From an uncultured Holdemanella sp. (GTDB lineage: Bacteria > Bacillota_I > Bacilli_A > Erysipelotrichales > Erysipelotrichaceae), in NCBI RefSeq assembly GCF_934772795.1, contig NZ_CAKVMR010000054.1, forward strand, positions 1-14,624: DNA of 14,624 bases. The letters are read 5' to 3'. Positions 1-7,411 of this stretch are shown in pieces; the first letter of the stretch is position 1; each line of letters opens with the position of its first letter. Under the pieces are notes generated by a model. The model saw nothing but the letters and a program-made list of their open reading frames with translations. It did not search any database and was not told the origin of the DNA. The translations under genes were made by a program, and so were the position numbers.

Positions 1-43
1 TAATTTAGCCAAAGATCCTTTATTTATAAGGTTTATAAGCTTT

Positions 44-74
44 ACTTTACATTATTCTCAACTTTACATTATTC
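44..74. repeat. Two direct copies of actttacattattc, possible IS terminus
   Basis: The 14-base word actttacattattc occurs at 44-57 and again at 61-74, a 17-bp period. The second copy begins exactly where the ATPase remnant leaves its family consensus. Short subterminal direct repeats of this kind are typical of IS21-family ends, so 1 to about 73 may be the end of an insertion sequence lying mostly outside the window. No transposase is visible to support this. Confidence 0.35.
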
Positions 75-169
75 CCACTACGCCGGATTCCAGTAATAAC
101 CTTTATATCGGGTGTACCATATAATTCAATCAACTCATCTAAATATTTTTTTCTAACAATAAGTTGCAT
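47..169 (-). pseudogene. 5' remnant of an AAA (DUF4143-type) ATPase gene
   Basis: A 40-codon reading frame starts at ATG 169 behind a strong ribosome binding site (AGGAGAG at about 176-182) and reads MQLIVRKKYLDELIEL, then KVITGIRRSG, then NNVKLRIM and stop. The first 32 residues match the usual start of bacterial ATPases with an AAA_14 plus DUF4143 layout, where KVITGIRRSGKS is the Walker A loop. Here the frame leaves the family exactly inside Walker A: the lysine is replaced and a stop follows eight residues later. The full protein is normally about 400 residues, so this is a dead fragment or the front part of a gene interrupted by inserted DNA. The DNA after the break holds a direct repeat (see 44-74). 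The family assignment rests on a short but characteristic N-terminus. Confidence 0.6.
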
Positions 170-359
170 AACATTCTCTCCTATTCCCACTTTTTAAAAA
201 TTATTAAATTTTCGGTAATAACTATCACAAGCATAATTTAACACAATTAGTGGGTTCTGTCATTATTCTATTCCCGATTTTTGGTAAATATTCATTTTTT
301 GGTAATAGAATGATCCTTTTAATTTCTAATAGTGTGAACATCACGTTGCTCACTTGATT
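170..359. other. Non-coding AT-rich spacer with TTTTGGTAATA repeats
   Basis: No convincing gene is present. The motif TTTT(C/T)GGTAA(T/A)A recurs at about 209-220, 279-290 and 296-307. An interrupted inverted repeat (attctattcc near 264-274 against ggtaatagaat near 301-311) spans two of these copies. The stretch presumably held the promoter of the broken ATPase gene on the minus strand. Its role is unknown. Confidence 0.4.
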
Positions 360-386
360 AAGAAAAAGGTGCTGAATTGCACCTTT
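360..386 (-). terminator. Rho-independent terminator of the nanE-tldD-tldE-sseB operon
   Basis: On the minus strand an 8-bp stem AAAGGTGC / GCACCTTT (379-386 with 365-372) encloses a six-base loop and is followed by TTTTTCTT. It lies two bases after the sseB-like stop codon. Confidence 0.85.
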
Positions 387-388
387 AA

Positions 389-1162
389 TTACTGCGTAAC
401 TTTTACATATGTTGGAATTGTATCCGCCATAATTCTTTTGGCGATTTCCATACTTCCAAACATGAATTCAAAACCTTTACCATAACTTGCAGGCGTACAG
501 AAGTTTCCTAGATCCTGTAGTGTCTGTTTATCATCATTGATCATATCCACAACTAAGAACCAGTGGCTAGGCTGATCTTTGACGATTCTTTCTTTCAAAT
601 AAATAGAAAGAATGTCTGGGTGAGAGTCACCAAATTCACAGATAGCTCTTTGAAGTTCAGTTACACTTGCGATAGGATCACGAAGTTTCAAACTATCACC
701 TTTATGAATTGGATTTTCACTCACTTGAGATCCACGACTTTTATCTAATTCCACTAATAAATTACAGTCTAATAAAACATTAGCTCCAAATGGATCGACC
801 ACAATACCATGAATCTGGTTTAACGCCATTTTCACAAAAGGCATATATTGATTATAAGTCATAACCAATGAATGGATTTCACTATCTTGATCCCATTTTT
901 TCAATTGATCCATACTTGAGAAGACAGGAAAGAAACTATCTCCCTTATCATTTTGAATCAAAGACAATTGAAATTGTGTATTGGGTTCAAAGACTAAAAC
1001 TCCCTTTTCATTGCGAGTAGGTTCTTTATCCCATTGTGCTGGAATTAGAAAATTTGTAGATACAAACGCATCCAACAAGTTTCTAAATGCTGAATCTGTT
1101 TTTTCTTTATTAAATACAATTAATGTTTCTTGTAGTTTTTCATTTTTAAATTCATTTACCAT
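389..1162 (-). CDS. sseB: SseB-family protein
   Basis: The protein has 257 residues from the chosen ATG at 1162 (MVNEFKNEKLQE). That start lies two bases after the tldE stop and behind AGGGGAA at a good distance. An alternative start at 1186 would overlap tldE and has no better site. Residues about 8-125 fit an SseB N-terminal domain (VSTNFLIPAQW, FFPVFSSMDQLKKW, MALNQIHGIVVDPFG). The C-terminal half (YLKERIVKDQPSHWFLVVD) fits the SseB C-terminal domain. SseB was named for enhanced serine sensitivity in E. coli; its biochemical role is not settled. There is no signal peptide, so it is probably cytoplasmic. It is the last gene of the operon and sits directly before the terminator. The family call is fairly secure; the role here is unknown. 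Confidence 0.8.
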   Translation of the reverse strand: MVNEFKNEKLQETLIVFNKEKTDSAFRNLLDAFVSTNFLIPAQWDKEPTRNEKGVLVFEPNTQFQLSLIQNDKGDSFFPVFSSMDQLKKWDQDSEIHSLVMTYNQYMPFVKMALNQIHGIVVDPFGANVLLDCNLLVELDKSRGSQVSENPIHKGDSLKLRDPIASVTELQRAICEFGDSHPDILSIYLKERIVKDQPSHWFLVVDMINDDKQTLQDLGNFCTPASYGKGFEFMFGSMEIAKRIMADTIPTYVKVTQ

Positions 1163-1164
1163 AA

Positions 1165-2490
1165 TTATTCCCCTGAAATTGTGCACTCTTCAAATGCGAT
1201 ACTTGGACTTACAACCTGATGATAACTCCAATCTAAATCGTTACCCACACCAATCACGTGTTTCATCATATCTAAGAAGTTATTGGCAACGGTAACTAGA
1301 GTAACATTCTTATCTCTTTTACCATCTTTTACCCAGAAGCCTGAGCATTGTAGTGAGAAGTTTGTAGATACAAAATCAAGTCCAGCATGAAGTCCCGCTA
1401 AATTCTGTACGACAAAACCATCTTTGATTTTTGTACACAAATCCTCAAAACTATCATTTCCCGGTACAATGTAACAATTCATCGGTTGTACACTTACACT
1501 AGATGCGTAACCTGATTTAAAGCCATTTCCAGTACTCTTTGTATGCATTCGATTGGCACTTCTTGTGTCATGAAGCATCATAACATATTTTCCGTGATCC
1601 ACCAAAGTTTTTGAAGAAGTTGGACAACCCTCATCATCAAAATTGGCAATACTTAAACAATCCGTATTCTTTGGATCATCCATAATTGTGATTTGTTCAG
1701 AGAAAATTTGTTCGTTGAATTTATCTTTTAAAGGTGATATTCCCTTATACATCAATTCTCCATTAAATAAACCTGTAAATGCTGCAAATAAAGATGTCAT
1801 CGCATCCTTTTCAAAGATAACTGGACACGTGCAACTAGGAATTGGTGCGGCCCCTAATTTATTTAATGCTTTATCGCAAACGCGAGATACAAATGAATCC
1901 AAATCATATTGGTTAAAGTCATATACAACTTCAACTAAACTCGCATCTTTGATTTCTTCATTTTCTTTCACAACAACACTGGCAACAATGTACTGCATTT
2001 CATCCGCATCTTGCACATCCATGCCTAAGCTATTCACAATACTGCGACTTCCACTTCCTTGTGAATATCCTAAATATCCAACTTGAATGACACGTGGATC
2101 ATAGGCTAGAATCTTAGTTTCTAAGCTTTGAAGAATATCCTTCACATATTCTGTGCTTGCCATATTCCAAGTTACATCTTTTTTTACATATTCAATTGGC
2201 TCTGGCTTTCTTAATGAATCTGTTTCTTCATTTGAAATAATATGTGCTTGTTCAATCAAAGACTTTAAAATGATTTCGCATTGATCATCATCTACTTCTT
2301 CCAAAGCCATATTGGCCATTTTTCCATCTACAATTCCACGAATACTCGTACCCGTTACTTTACTGGATACTAAAGTATCCATTTGTCCTTGAAACCAAGT
2401 CATTTCTTTTTCTACTGTTGTAGATTGATAGATTTCAAATTCTTGGATGCCTAGGCCAAGTGCTTTTTCAATCCATAACTGCTTATTCAT
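1165..2490 (-). CDS. tldE: TldE/PmbA, metalloprotease partner subunit
   Basis: The protein has 441 residues, close to E. coli PmbA/TldE (about 450), and belongs to the U62 modulator-of-gyrase family. TldE forms a heterodimer with TldD. The pair makes a zinc protease that trims unfolded or leader-bearing peptides, such as microcin B17 precursor and CcdA, in E. coli. This protein lacks the HExxxH zinc motif, as expected for the non-catalytic subunit. Family signatures seen include the N-terminal sugar-like fold (EFEIYQSTTVEKEMTWFQG), GTSIRG and a C-terminal stretch (FWVKDGKRDKNVTLVTVANNF). The start ATG overlaps the end of tldD (AATGAATAA), and AGGAGG lies eight bases upstream inside tldD, so translation is probably coupled and subunits made in equal amount. 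The protein is cytoplasmic. Confidence 0.9.
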   Translation of the reverse strand: MNKQLWIEKALGLGIQEFEIYQSTTVEKEMTWFQGQMDTLVSSKVTGTSIRGIVDGKMANMALEEVDDDQCEIILKSLIEQAHIISNEETDSLRKPEPIEYVKKDVTWNMASTEYVKDILQSLETKILAYDPRVIQVGYLGYSQGSGSRSIVNSLGMDVQDADEMQYIVASVVVKENEEIKDASLVEVVYDFNQYDLDSFVSRVCDKALNKLGAAPIPSCTCPVIFEKDAMTSLFAAFTGLFNGELMYKGISPLKDKFNEQIFSEQITIMDDPKNTDCLSIANFDDEGCPTSSKTLVDHGKYVMMLHDTRSANRMHTKSTGNGFKSGYASSVSVQPMNCYIVPGNDSFEDLCTKIKDGFVVQNLAGLHAGLDFVSTNFSLQCSGFWVKDGKRDKNVTLVTVANNFLDMMKHVIGVGNDLDWSYHQVVSPSIAFEECTISGE

Positions 2491-3871
2491 TGGCCGTACC
2501 TCCTACTGTAATTTGTGAAACACGAATGGCTGGCTGGCCTACATCGGTAGGAATTGAACCCGAACTAGCTCCACACATACCTTGTCCGCGCTCTAAGTTT
2601 TTACCAACGCGATCAATATTAAATAGGATATCTGCACCATTACCAATTAAAGACGCACCTTTTACTGGATACGAAATCTTACCATCTTCAATTAAATACC
2701 CTTCTAATACGGCAAAGTTGAATTCTCCGGTTTGTGGATTTACACTTCCACCACCCATTTTCTTTGCGTATAGTCCTCGCTTGATGCCTTCAAACATTTC
2801 ATCAAAATCATCATTTCCAGCGGCAATATATGTATTTGTCATACGTGAAGTTGTTTCAAATTTATAAGACTGACGACGCGAACTTGAAGTCGATTCAAGC
2901 CCCATTCTTCGACCATTCAAACGATCGACCATATAACTCTTTAAAATACCGTTCTCAATTAATACACGTTTTTGTTGGGGATTACCCTCATCATCGACGT
3001 TTTGTGAGCCCCATGCGTTTGGAATTGTTCCATCATCAATCGCTGTTACTTTATCACTTGCGACTTTTTGTCCTAATTTATCACAGAATACACTCTGGTT
3101 TTTACTGACTGAACTTGCTTCTAGGGCATGTCCACAAGCTTCATGGAAAATAACACCACCAAATCCATTATCAATAATGACCGGCATCTTTCCAGATGGA
3201 CAATCTTTTGCCTCTAATAATACTAATGCGATTCGACTTGCTTCTTTTCCAATTGATTCTGGTGTTTTTTCTTCAAAGAATTCAAGACCCTTACTTGCGC
3301 CTGGTGCTTCATAGCCAGATTGTAAGTTTTGACCATCTTGCGCAAAAGAAGATACAGACATTCGACAACGAATTCGAGTATCGTGTACGAGTCTTCCTTC
3401 ACTGTTTGAAATCTGTACATTTTGGCATACACTTGCCAACCCTACAGATACTTTTTGAATTTTATCTGAATAAGCTTTCGCTGCATCATTTGCACGTACC
3501 ATCAAGGCAACTTTCGATTCTAAAGAAGCTTTGACAGGATTTTCTTTGATAGGATGAAGATTTTCATGTTTTTCTTCAACCAAAGAAATCGATACAGATT
3601 TAGCTTCTATGCCAAAGCCACCACGCAAATCATCCACTAAGGCATTTAATGATTCTTCATTGGTTTCATTTGTGTATCCATATACAGATTGCACACCTTT
3701 ATATAGACGAATACCAATGCCCGCACGAATCAATACGTTTGTATCTTCTAATTTTCCATTTAACATGGATAAAGATTCGGTTGTACCTTCTTCTTCAAAG
3801 ATTTCGGCAAAATCACAGGAAGAAGCCATACAACGTTCTAATAATTTTTCTAATTGTTCCTTCTTTAACAT
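2483..3871 (-). CDS. tldD: TldD, catalytic zinc metalloprotease subunit
   Basis: The protein has 462 residues, near the usual length of TldD (about 480). The catalytic HExxxH motif is visible as FHEACGH, with H243, E244 and H248. The third zinc ligand of the family, a cysteine near the C-terminus, is matched by C433 in GQGMCGASSG. Together with TldE it forms a cytoplasmic protease whose active site is closed inside the dimer and accepts only extended peptides. It starts two bases after the nanE stop, with GAGGG overlapping the last nanE codons, and its own stop overlaps the tldE start by eight bases. It therefore belongs to one transcript. The substrate in this organism is unknown. The family assignment is very secure. 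Confidence 0.95.
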   Translation of the reverse strand: MLKKEQLEKLLERCMASSCDFAEIFEEEGTTESLSMLNGKLEDTNVLIRAGIGIRLYKGVQSVYGYTNETNEESLNALVDDLRGGFGIEAKSVSISLVEEKHENLHPIKENPVKASLESKVALMVRANDAAKAYSDKIQKVSVGLASVCQNVQISNSEGRLVHDTRIRCRMSVSSFAQDGQNLQSGYEAPGASKGLEFFEEKTPESIGKEASRIALVLLEAKDCPSGKMPVIIDNGFGGVIFHEACGHALEASSVSKNQSVFCDKLGQKVASDKVTAIDDGTIPNAWGSQNVDDEGNPQQKRVLIENGILKSYMVDRLNGRRMGLESTSSSRRQSYKFETTSRMTNTYIAAGNDDFDEMFEGIKRGLYAKKMGGGSVNPQTGEFNFAVLEGYLIEDGKISYPVKGASLIGNGADILFNIDRVGKNLERGQGMCGASSGSIPTDVGQPAIRVSQITVGGTANE

Positions 3872-3873
3872 AC

Positions 3874-4563
3874 TTATCCCTCAATGCAATCTACAAATCG
3901 TTTTGTGATTAATTGAGGACGAGTAATGATGGATCCAACGACTACACTGAAGCATCCTAATTCTAATACATGGCGTGCTTTTTCTGGTGTATCAATATTT
4001 CCTTCGGCAATCATTGGTACGTTAGATTGTTCTAAATATTTGCGCATGATCTCAAAATCATTTGTCTCAACTTTGTCGCCCTTACTTTCTTCTGTATATC
4101 CAACTAATGTTGTTCCTACAAAATCAAAACCTAATTGGGCAGCATGTAGACACTCTTCTAATGTAGAGCAATCTGCCATTAATTTTTGTTCTGGATATTT
4201 AGCACGAATATCGGCATACAATTCATCTAAAGTTCTTCCATCTGGACGAACACGACAAGTTGCATCTAAGGCAACGATTTCTGGATGTGCCCCTTCAATC
4301 AATTCATCAATTTCTTTCATTGTAGGTGTAATGAATACTGGGCAGTCTCCATATTCTCGTTTAATAATTCCAATAACTGGTAAATCTACTTCTTTTTGAA
4401 TTTCATTAATATCTTCTACAGTATTGGCACGAATACCTTTAGCGCCACCCCATTTAGCAGCTCTAGCCATACGTCCCATAATAAATGATGAATGTAGAGG
4501 TTCATCTGGAAGTGCCTGACAAGATACGATCAAGTGTCCTTTTACTGATTCAATGTTACTCAT
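3874..4563 (-). CDS. nanE: N-acetylmannosamine-6-phosphate 2-epimerase
   Basis: NanE converts N-acetylmannosamine 6-phosphate to N-acetylglucosamine 6-phosphate in sialic-acid use, in the cytoplasm. The protein has 229 residues, the standard length, and a TIM barrel. Family motifs are GIIKREYGDCPVFITPT with the likely catalytic Lys68, ALDATCRVRPDGR, FDFVGTTLVGYTEES with the phosphate-side loop, and PMIAEGNIDTPE with the likely catalytic Glu187. The start at 4563 is supported by AAAGGAG ten bases upstream. It is the first gene of the operon that continues into tldD, tldE and sseB. No other sialic-acid genes (lyase, kinase, transporter) are in the window, so these must be elsewhere or the enzyme serves amino-sugar recycling. 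Confidence 0.95.
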   Translation of the reverse strand: MSNIESVKGHLIVSCQALPDEPLHSSFIMGRMARAAKWGGAKGIRANTVEDINEIQKEVDLPVIGIIKREYGDCPVFITPTMKEIDELIEGAHPEIVALDATCRVRPDGRTLDELYADIRAKYPEQKLMADCSTLEECLHAAQLGFDFVGTTLVGYTEESKGDKVETNDFEIMRKYLEQSNVPMIAEGNIDTPEKARHVLELGCFSVVVGSIITRPQLITKRFVDCIEG

Positions 4564-4599
4564 GATTTAAATCTCCTTTTTCTTATTTATATATAGGTA

Positions 4600-4628
4600 A
4601 TTATACTACGTATATAGCCTTAAAAACA
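4600..4628 (-). promoter_or_regulatory. Possible promoter of the nanE operon
   Basis: On the minus strand a perfect TATAAT lies at 4605-4600, about 37 bases before the nanE start. The matching -35 region (TGTTTT at 4628-4623, 17-bp spacer) is poor. It lies close to the divergent tRNA promoter. Confidence 0.45.
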
Positions 4629-4666
4629 TGAATTTAAAAAAAATTAAAAATTTTTAAAAAAAGTGC

Positions 4667-4695
4667 TTGCAATCATTTAAAAGTGATGGTATATT
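4667..4695 (+). promoter_or_regulatory. Promoter of the tRNA operon
   Basis: TTGCAA (4667-4672) and TATATT (4690-4695) are spaced by exactly 17 bases, with TGG before the -10 box (extended -10). An A/T-tract-rich stretch (4635-4662) lies upstream like an UP element. The predicted start is about 4702. Confidence 0.8.
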
Positions 4696-4703
4696 TAATG
4701 GGC

Positions 4704-4728
4704 ACTGAGCGAGATACATGAGCTCAGT
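4704..4728 (+). other. Stem-loop in the tRNA operon leader
   Basis: ACTGAGC (4704-4710) and GCTCAGT (4722-4728) can form a 7-bp hairpin in the leader just before tRNA-Arg. No T-run follows, so it is not a terminator. It may be a processing signal or chance. Confidence 0.35.
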
Positions 4729-4738
4729 TGAAATAAAT

Positions 4739-4815
4739 GCGCCCATAGCTCAACTGGATAGAGCGTTTGACTACGGATCAAAAGGTTGTGGGTTCGATTC
4801 CTGCTGGGCGCGCCA
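4739..4815 (+). tRNA. tRNA-Arg (ACG)
   Basis: The acceptor stem is GCGCCCA / TGGGCGC, the anticodon arm TTTGA-CTACGGA-TCAAA gives anticodon ACG, and the T-loop is TTCGATT. The discriminator is G and CCA is encoded. A34 would be edited to inosine to read CGU, CGC and CGA. It is the first gene of the seven-tRNA transcript. Confidence 0.98.
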
Positions 4816-4837
4816 TTTATTTTTTTTCTAAAAATAT

Positions 4838-4914
4838 CGGGATGTAGCACAGCTTGGTAGTGCACTTGATTTGGGATCAAGGGGTCGCAGGTTCAAATCC
4901 TGTCATCCCGACCA
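4838..4914 (+). tRNA. tRNA-Pro (TGG)
   Basis: The acceptor stem is CGGGATG / CATCCCG, the anticodon loop TTTGGGA sits in stem CTTGA / TCAAG and gives TGG. The T-loop is TTCAAAT, the discriminator A, and CCA is encoded. Confidence 0.98.
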
Positions 4915-4930
4915 TTATTTTATTTAATTC

Positions 4931-5007
4931 GGCTGGGTAGCTTAGTTGGCTAGAGCATCCGGTTCATACCCGGAAGGTCGTGAGTTCGAGTCTCACTCCA
5001 GCCACCA
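4931..5007 (+). tRNA. tRNA-Met (CAT), elongator
   Basis: The acceptor stem GGCTGGG / TCCAGCC has one G-T pair. Anticodon stem TCCGG / CCGGA encloses loop TTCATAC. That loop and the normal first base pair fit elongator methionine tRNA rather than the initiator or Ile2. CCA is encoded. Confidence 0.93.
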
Positions 5008-5020
5008 ACGAGTTTAACTT

Positions 5021-5097
5021 GGACCCTTAGCTCAGTTGGTCAGAGCATCCGGCTCATAACCGGCGGGTCGTAGGTTCGAGTCCTACAGGGTCCACCA
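5021..5097 (+). tRNA. tRNA-Ile2 (CAT, probably lysidine-modified)
   Basis: The acceptor stem is GGACCCT / AGGGTCC and the anticodon loop is CTCATAA. The GGACC start and CTCATAA loop resemble the Firmicute isoleucine tRNA whose C34 is changed to lysidine by TilS to read AUA. Automatic tools would call this Met; the Ile2 assignment is inferred from these identity features. Confidence 0.85.
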
Positions 5098-5108
5098 ATT
5101 ATACATAT

Positions 5109-5199
5109 GCAGAAGTACCCAAGTGGCTGAAGGGTCCGGTCTTGAAAACCGGTAGGTCGTGCGAGCGGCGCCTGGGTTCGAATCCCAGCTTCTGCGCCA
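5109..5199 (+). tRNA. tRNA-Ser (TGA)
   Basis: This is a class II tRNA of 91 bases with a long variable arm (about 5154-5173). The acceptor stem is GCAGAAG / CTTCTGC. Anticodon stem CCGGT / ACCGG encloses CTTGAAA, giving TGA. The discriminator is G and CCA is encoded. Confidence 0.97.
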
Positions 5200-5216
5200 T
5201 CTTAATTAATTCACAT

Positions 5217-5293
<77 letters not shown>

Positions 5294-5296
5294 TGT

Positions 5297-5372
5297 GGTC
5301 TCATAGCTCAGTTGGTAGAGCAAAGGACTGAAAATCCTTGTGTCGTTGGTTCGATTCCGACTGAGACCACCA
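5297..5372 (+). tRNA. tRNA-Phe (GAA)
   Basis: The acceptor stem is GGTCTCA / TGAGACC. Anticodon stem AAGGA / TCCTT encloses CTGAAAA, giving GAA. CCA is encoded. It is the last gene of the cluster, 13 bases before the terminator stem. Confidence 0.98.
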
Positions 5373-5385
5373 TTTGTCAAAGATT

Positions 5386-5416
5386 GCACCTAGCATTTGC
5401 CAGGTGCTTTTTTTAT
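5386..5416 (+). terminator. Rho-independent terminator of the tRNA operon
   Basis: GCACCT (5386-5391) pairs with AGGTGC (5402-5407), with two more inner G-C pairs after one mismatch, and is followed by TTTTTTTAT. Confidence 0.9.
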
Positions 5417-5541
5417 ACCTTATTTAAAGCATATTCTCACATTATGGTTATATTCCATATCTATATAAACCAATAAAACAAGTGTTTTTCTAAACAAAAT
5501 TCGCAAAAAAATCGCAAAAAATTTTCAAAGCATATTAAAAA
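5417..5541. other. Non-coding AT-rich junction between tRNA cluster and mobile module
   Basis: No gene is visible. It holds an imperfect inverted repeat TGGTTATAT (5445-5453) / ATATAAACCA (5463-5472), a tandem TCGCAAAAAAA at 5501-5511 and 5512-5521, and two copies of AAAGCATATT (5426-5435 and 5527-5536). One end of the mobile element may lie here, but no matching right-hand copy was found in the window. Confidence 0.35.
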
Positions 5542-5565
5542 CGGATAGCAAATTATCCGCTTTTT
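5542..5565 (-). terminator. Terminator after the mob operon
   Basis: CGGATA / TATCCG (5542-5547 with 5554-5559) forms a stem followed by TTTTT on the minus strand. On the plus strand the same stem is followed by TTTTTTT, so it may work in both directions and insulate the element from the tRNA operon. Confidence 0.75.
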
Positions 5566-5566
5566 T

Positions 5567-7078
5567 TCATCGATTTCGATTGTTTTTATTTCCCTCTAAA
5601 TCCATAGTTTTCCTAACCCTTGTCTTATCTTCAGGGCTTAGCTTATTCATTATCGCATCATATACCGTAATGCTTTGTCCATTTTTTAAGTGAATCTGAT
5701 TTCTCGTTGTTTCTTTCACAAATCGAGTCAGTGCAATATTTCTAGTTTCAGACTTATTCAGCTTCTTACTCATTGTCAACATACTATGGTTATGATCATT
5801 CACTTTAGTCTGTAAAACTGAATTCTGTTCTTTCACATCATCTAGTCTAATCTTCAATAACTTATTGTCATTCTTATACTGAACCAATTCATTCTTTGTA
5901 CTATCCAGCTTGTTATTTAGCGTCTTATTCTCATCTTTCAAATTATCTATTTTATCACCCAACAATTTGATACGTTTCAACAACGCCCCAATCATAGACT
6001 TCAATTCCTGAATAAACGTTTTAAGCTGATCAAACACATGGTATTCAACAACGATCTTATTCTTATTCAACCTGGATTTTGGTGAATTCTCCATTTCGGT
6101 TAATTGTGAAGATACATTTTCCAACCTCTCATACGCATACACAATATTCTTTTCATCCACAGTGTCTTGTTTCAAAAATTCCTTTGCGATATTCATATTA
6201 TGCTGCATTTCTAATGTCTTATCCTTTGTATCCTGCCACTGACTTAACGGCATATTTATTGACGCATCTTTTTCCGGTTCCTTAATACTTGTAGCACCAT
6301 ACATCAAATATAAATTGCTCTCATTCATAATGGTTTCCATACTTTTATACATCTTATTTCGCATCGCATTAAATAAAATCGGAACTTTATCTCTTTCATT
6401 GATTATAGACTGTTCCGGTTTATACCCCATGCGTACTAATGTTTCATCTAACCCTGTGCCACAGCGCAATCCTCCGCCATGCTTCTGAATATATTCCATA
6501 TCCTCTGCACGTTCATAAATAGGTTTAAAATCGAGGTGCATATGATAGAATCCAGATTCATCTAAATGTACAGTGGCACCTAAGATATGAAAGTATGGAA
6601 AATCCTTTTTAAATTTCACAAGAAATTCATTAAAAATATGAAGTGCTTGTTCTTTCGTTATCTTGCCATTTTCACGATCACTCTTATCGCCCAAACCAAT
6701 GATTAAAGAACGAAACATCTTTATTTGTTCCATTTTATTTGTTTTAGGGTTGCGCATCTGATCATGCAGATGCTGCGTATAATAATCATTGCCAATCAAT
6801 GGATAATCCCGATTACGTGGCTTTGTCTTAATTTGACCACTATTATATCGATCCCAAGCGGCAGCCTTGCGTTTCAGAGTATAATCATTACGTTCTTTAA
6901 TATACGGTTTCATCAATTCATTAATTTGTTCCTTATAACTTTTTTCATAAGGCACAAGCTCAATCACTGTATCTTTGCCCGTATCATGCGTATGCTCCAG
7001 TTTCGAGCGATACTCCAAGCCATGATTATGTTCTTCACATCCTTCTCCAGCCGTAATCGTAACCGACACTTCATTCAT
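5567..7078 (-). CDS. mobV: MobV-type relaxase (Pre/Mob family)
   Basis: The relaxase would nick the transfer origin and lead one strand into a recipient when a helper provides a secretion channel. The protein has 503 residues from ATG 7078; a GTG at 7087 is also open, but the ATG has GGGTG at a suitable distance. The metal-binding family motif HxDE...HxH is present as HLDESGFYHMH (H171, D173, E174, H179, H181). N-terminal histidines (HNHGLEYRSKLEHTH) may be part of the variant first motif. Residues about 330-455 form a long lysine- and asparagine-rich coiled coil (LLGDKIDNLKDENKTLNNKL), as usual in this family. The start overlaps the previous HTH gene by eight bases, so the two are coupled. 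The sequence is diverged from the pMV158 type. Confidence 0.85.
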   Translation of the reverse strand: MNEVSVTITAGEGCEEHNHGLEYRSKLEHTHDTGKDTVIELVPYEKSYKEQINELMKPYIKERNDYTLKRKAAAWDRYNSGQIKTKPRNRDYPLIGNDYYTQHLHDQMRNPKTNKMEQIKMFRSLIIGLGDKSDRENGKITKEQALHIFNEFLVKFKKDFPYFHILGATVHLDESGFYHMHLDFKPIYERAEDMEYIQKHGGGLRCGTGLDETLVRMGYKPEQSIINERDKVPILFNAMRNKMYKSMETIMNESNLYLMYGATSIKEPEKDASINMPLSQWQDTKDKTLEMQHNMNIAKEFLKQDTVDEKNIVYAYERLENVSSQLTEMENSPKSRLNKNKIVVEYHVFDQLKTFIQELKSMIGALLKRIKLLGDKIDNLKDENKTLNNKLDSTKNELVQYKNDNKLLKIRLDDVKEQNSVLQTKVNDHNHSMLTMSKKLNKSETRNIALTRFVKETTRNQIHLKNGQSITVYDAIMNKLSPEDKTRVRKTMDLEGNKNNRNR

Positions 7079-7364
7079 GCAAATCACCCGATTTTAATAT
7101 TTTATATAATGTTGTACGACAAACATTATATTTTTTACACATCTGTTCAAAAGTCATTTCCTTCTTTTCTGCTCTAAGAACATCCACACCAGGAAGTTTT
7201 TTCTTAGGTCTTCCAGAAGTCGATGCTTTTTCTTCAATAATCACTTCCAAATTGCCATTATATGTATTTCGATAAGTCCCATTGAAATGTTTAAAAAGTA
7301 TTTTTACACATTCCTTTTGATGTTCAATATTCGTATCATTTAAATATAATTTAAATCGATTCAT
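7071..7364 (-). CDS. Small HTH DNA-binding protein upstream of mob
   Basis: The protein has 97 residues. The N-terminal part (MNRFKLYLNDTNIEHQKE) is of unknown fold. The C-terminal part has GRPKKKLPG followed by a resolvase-like helix-turn-helix (MTFEQMCKKYNVCRTTLYKILKSG, about residues 70-93), like the DNA-binding tail of serine recombinases, but with no catalytic domain. The start follows GGGGG at an eight-base distance and lies directly after the structured region 7412-7520. Its stop overlaps the mob start. A likely role, by position only, is an accessory protein binding the transfer origin, or a repressor of the mob operon. Confidence 0.7.
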   Translation of the reverse strand: MNRFKLYLNDTNIEHQKECVKILFKHFNGTYRNTYNGNLEVIIEEKASTSGRPKKKLPGVDVLRAEKKEMTFEQMCKKYNVCRTTLYKILKSGDLHE

Positions 7365-7411
7365 TTACGTATCCCCCTTATTATTGTTCATTAATTATTT
7401 CCACACATTCT

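Noticed and set aside
389..4399. Long plus-strand reading frames opposite the tldD, tldE, nanE and sseB genes
   Set aside because: They have no ribosome binding sites, no recognisable protein features, and lie fully within well-supported genes on the other strand.
4704..4728. A degraded tRNA in the leader, because gagctcagttg resembles a D-arm
   Set aside because: No acceptor, anticodon or T-arm accompanies it; a 7-bp hairpin explains the bases better.
5297..5372. tRNA-Phe as attachment site of the element
   Set aside because: No second copy of the tRNA 3' end was seen anywhere to the right, and the tRNA terminator separates the gene from the element.
5501..5521. CRISPR-like or tandem repeat array at TCGCAAAAAAA
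   Set aside because: Only two short A-rich copies with no spacers; no CRISPR array is present in the window.
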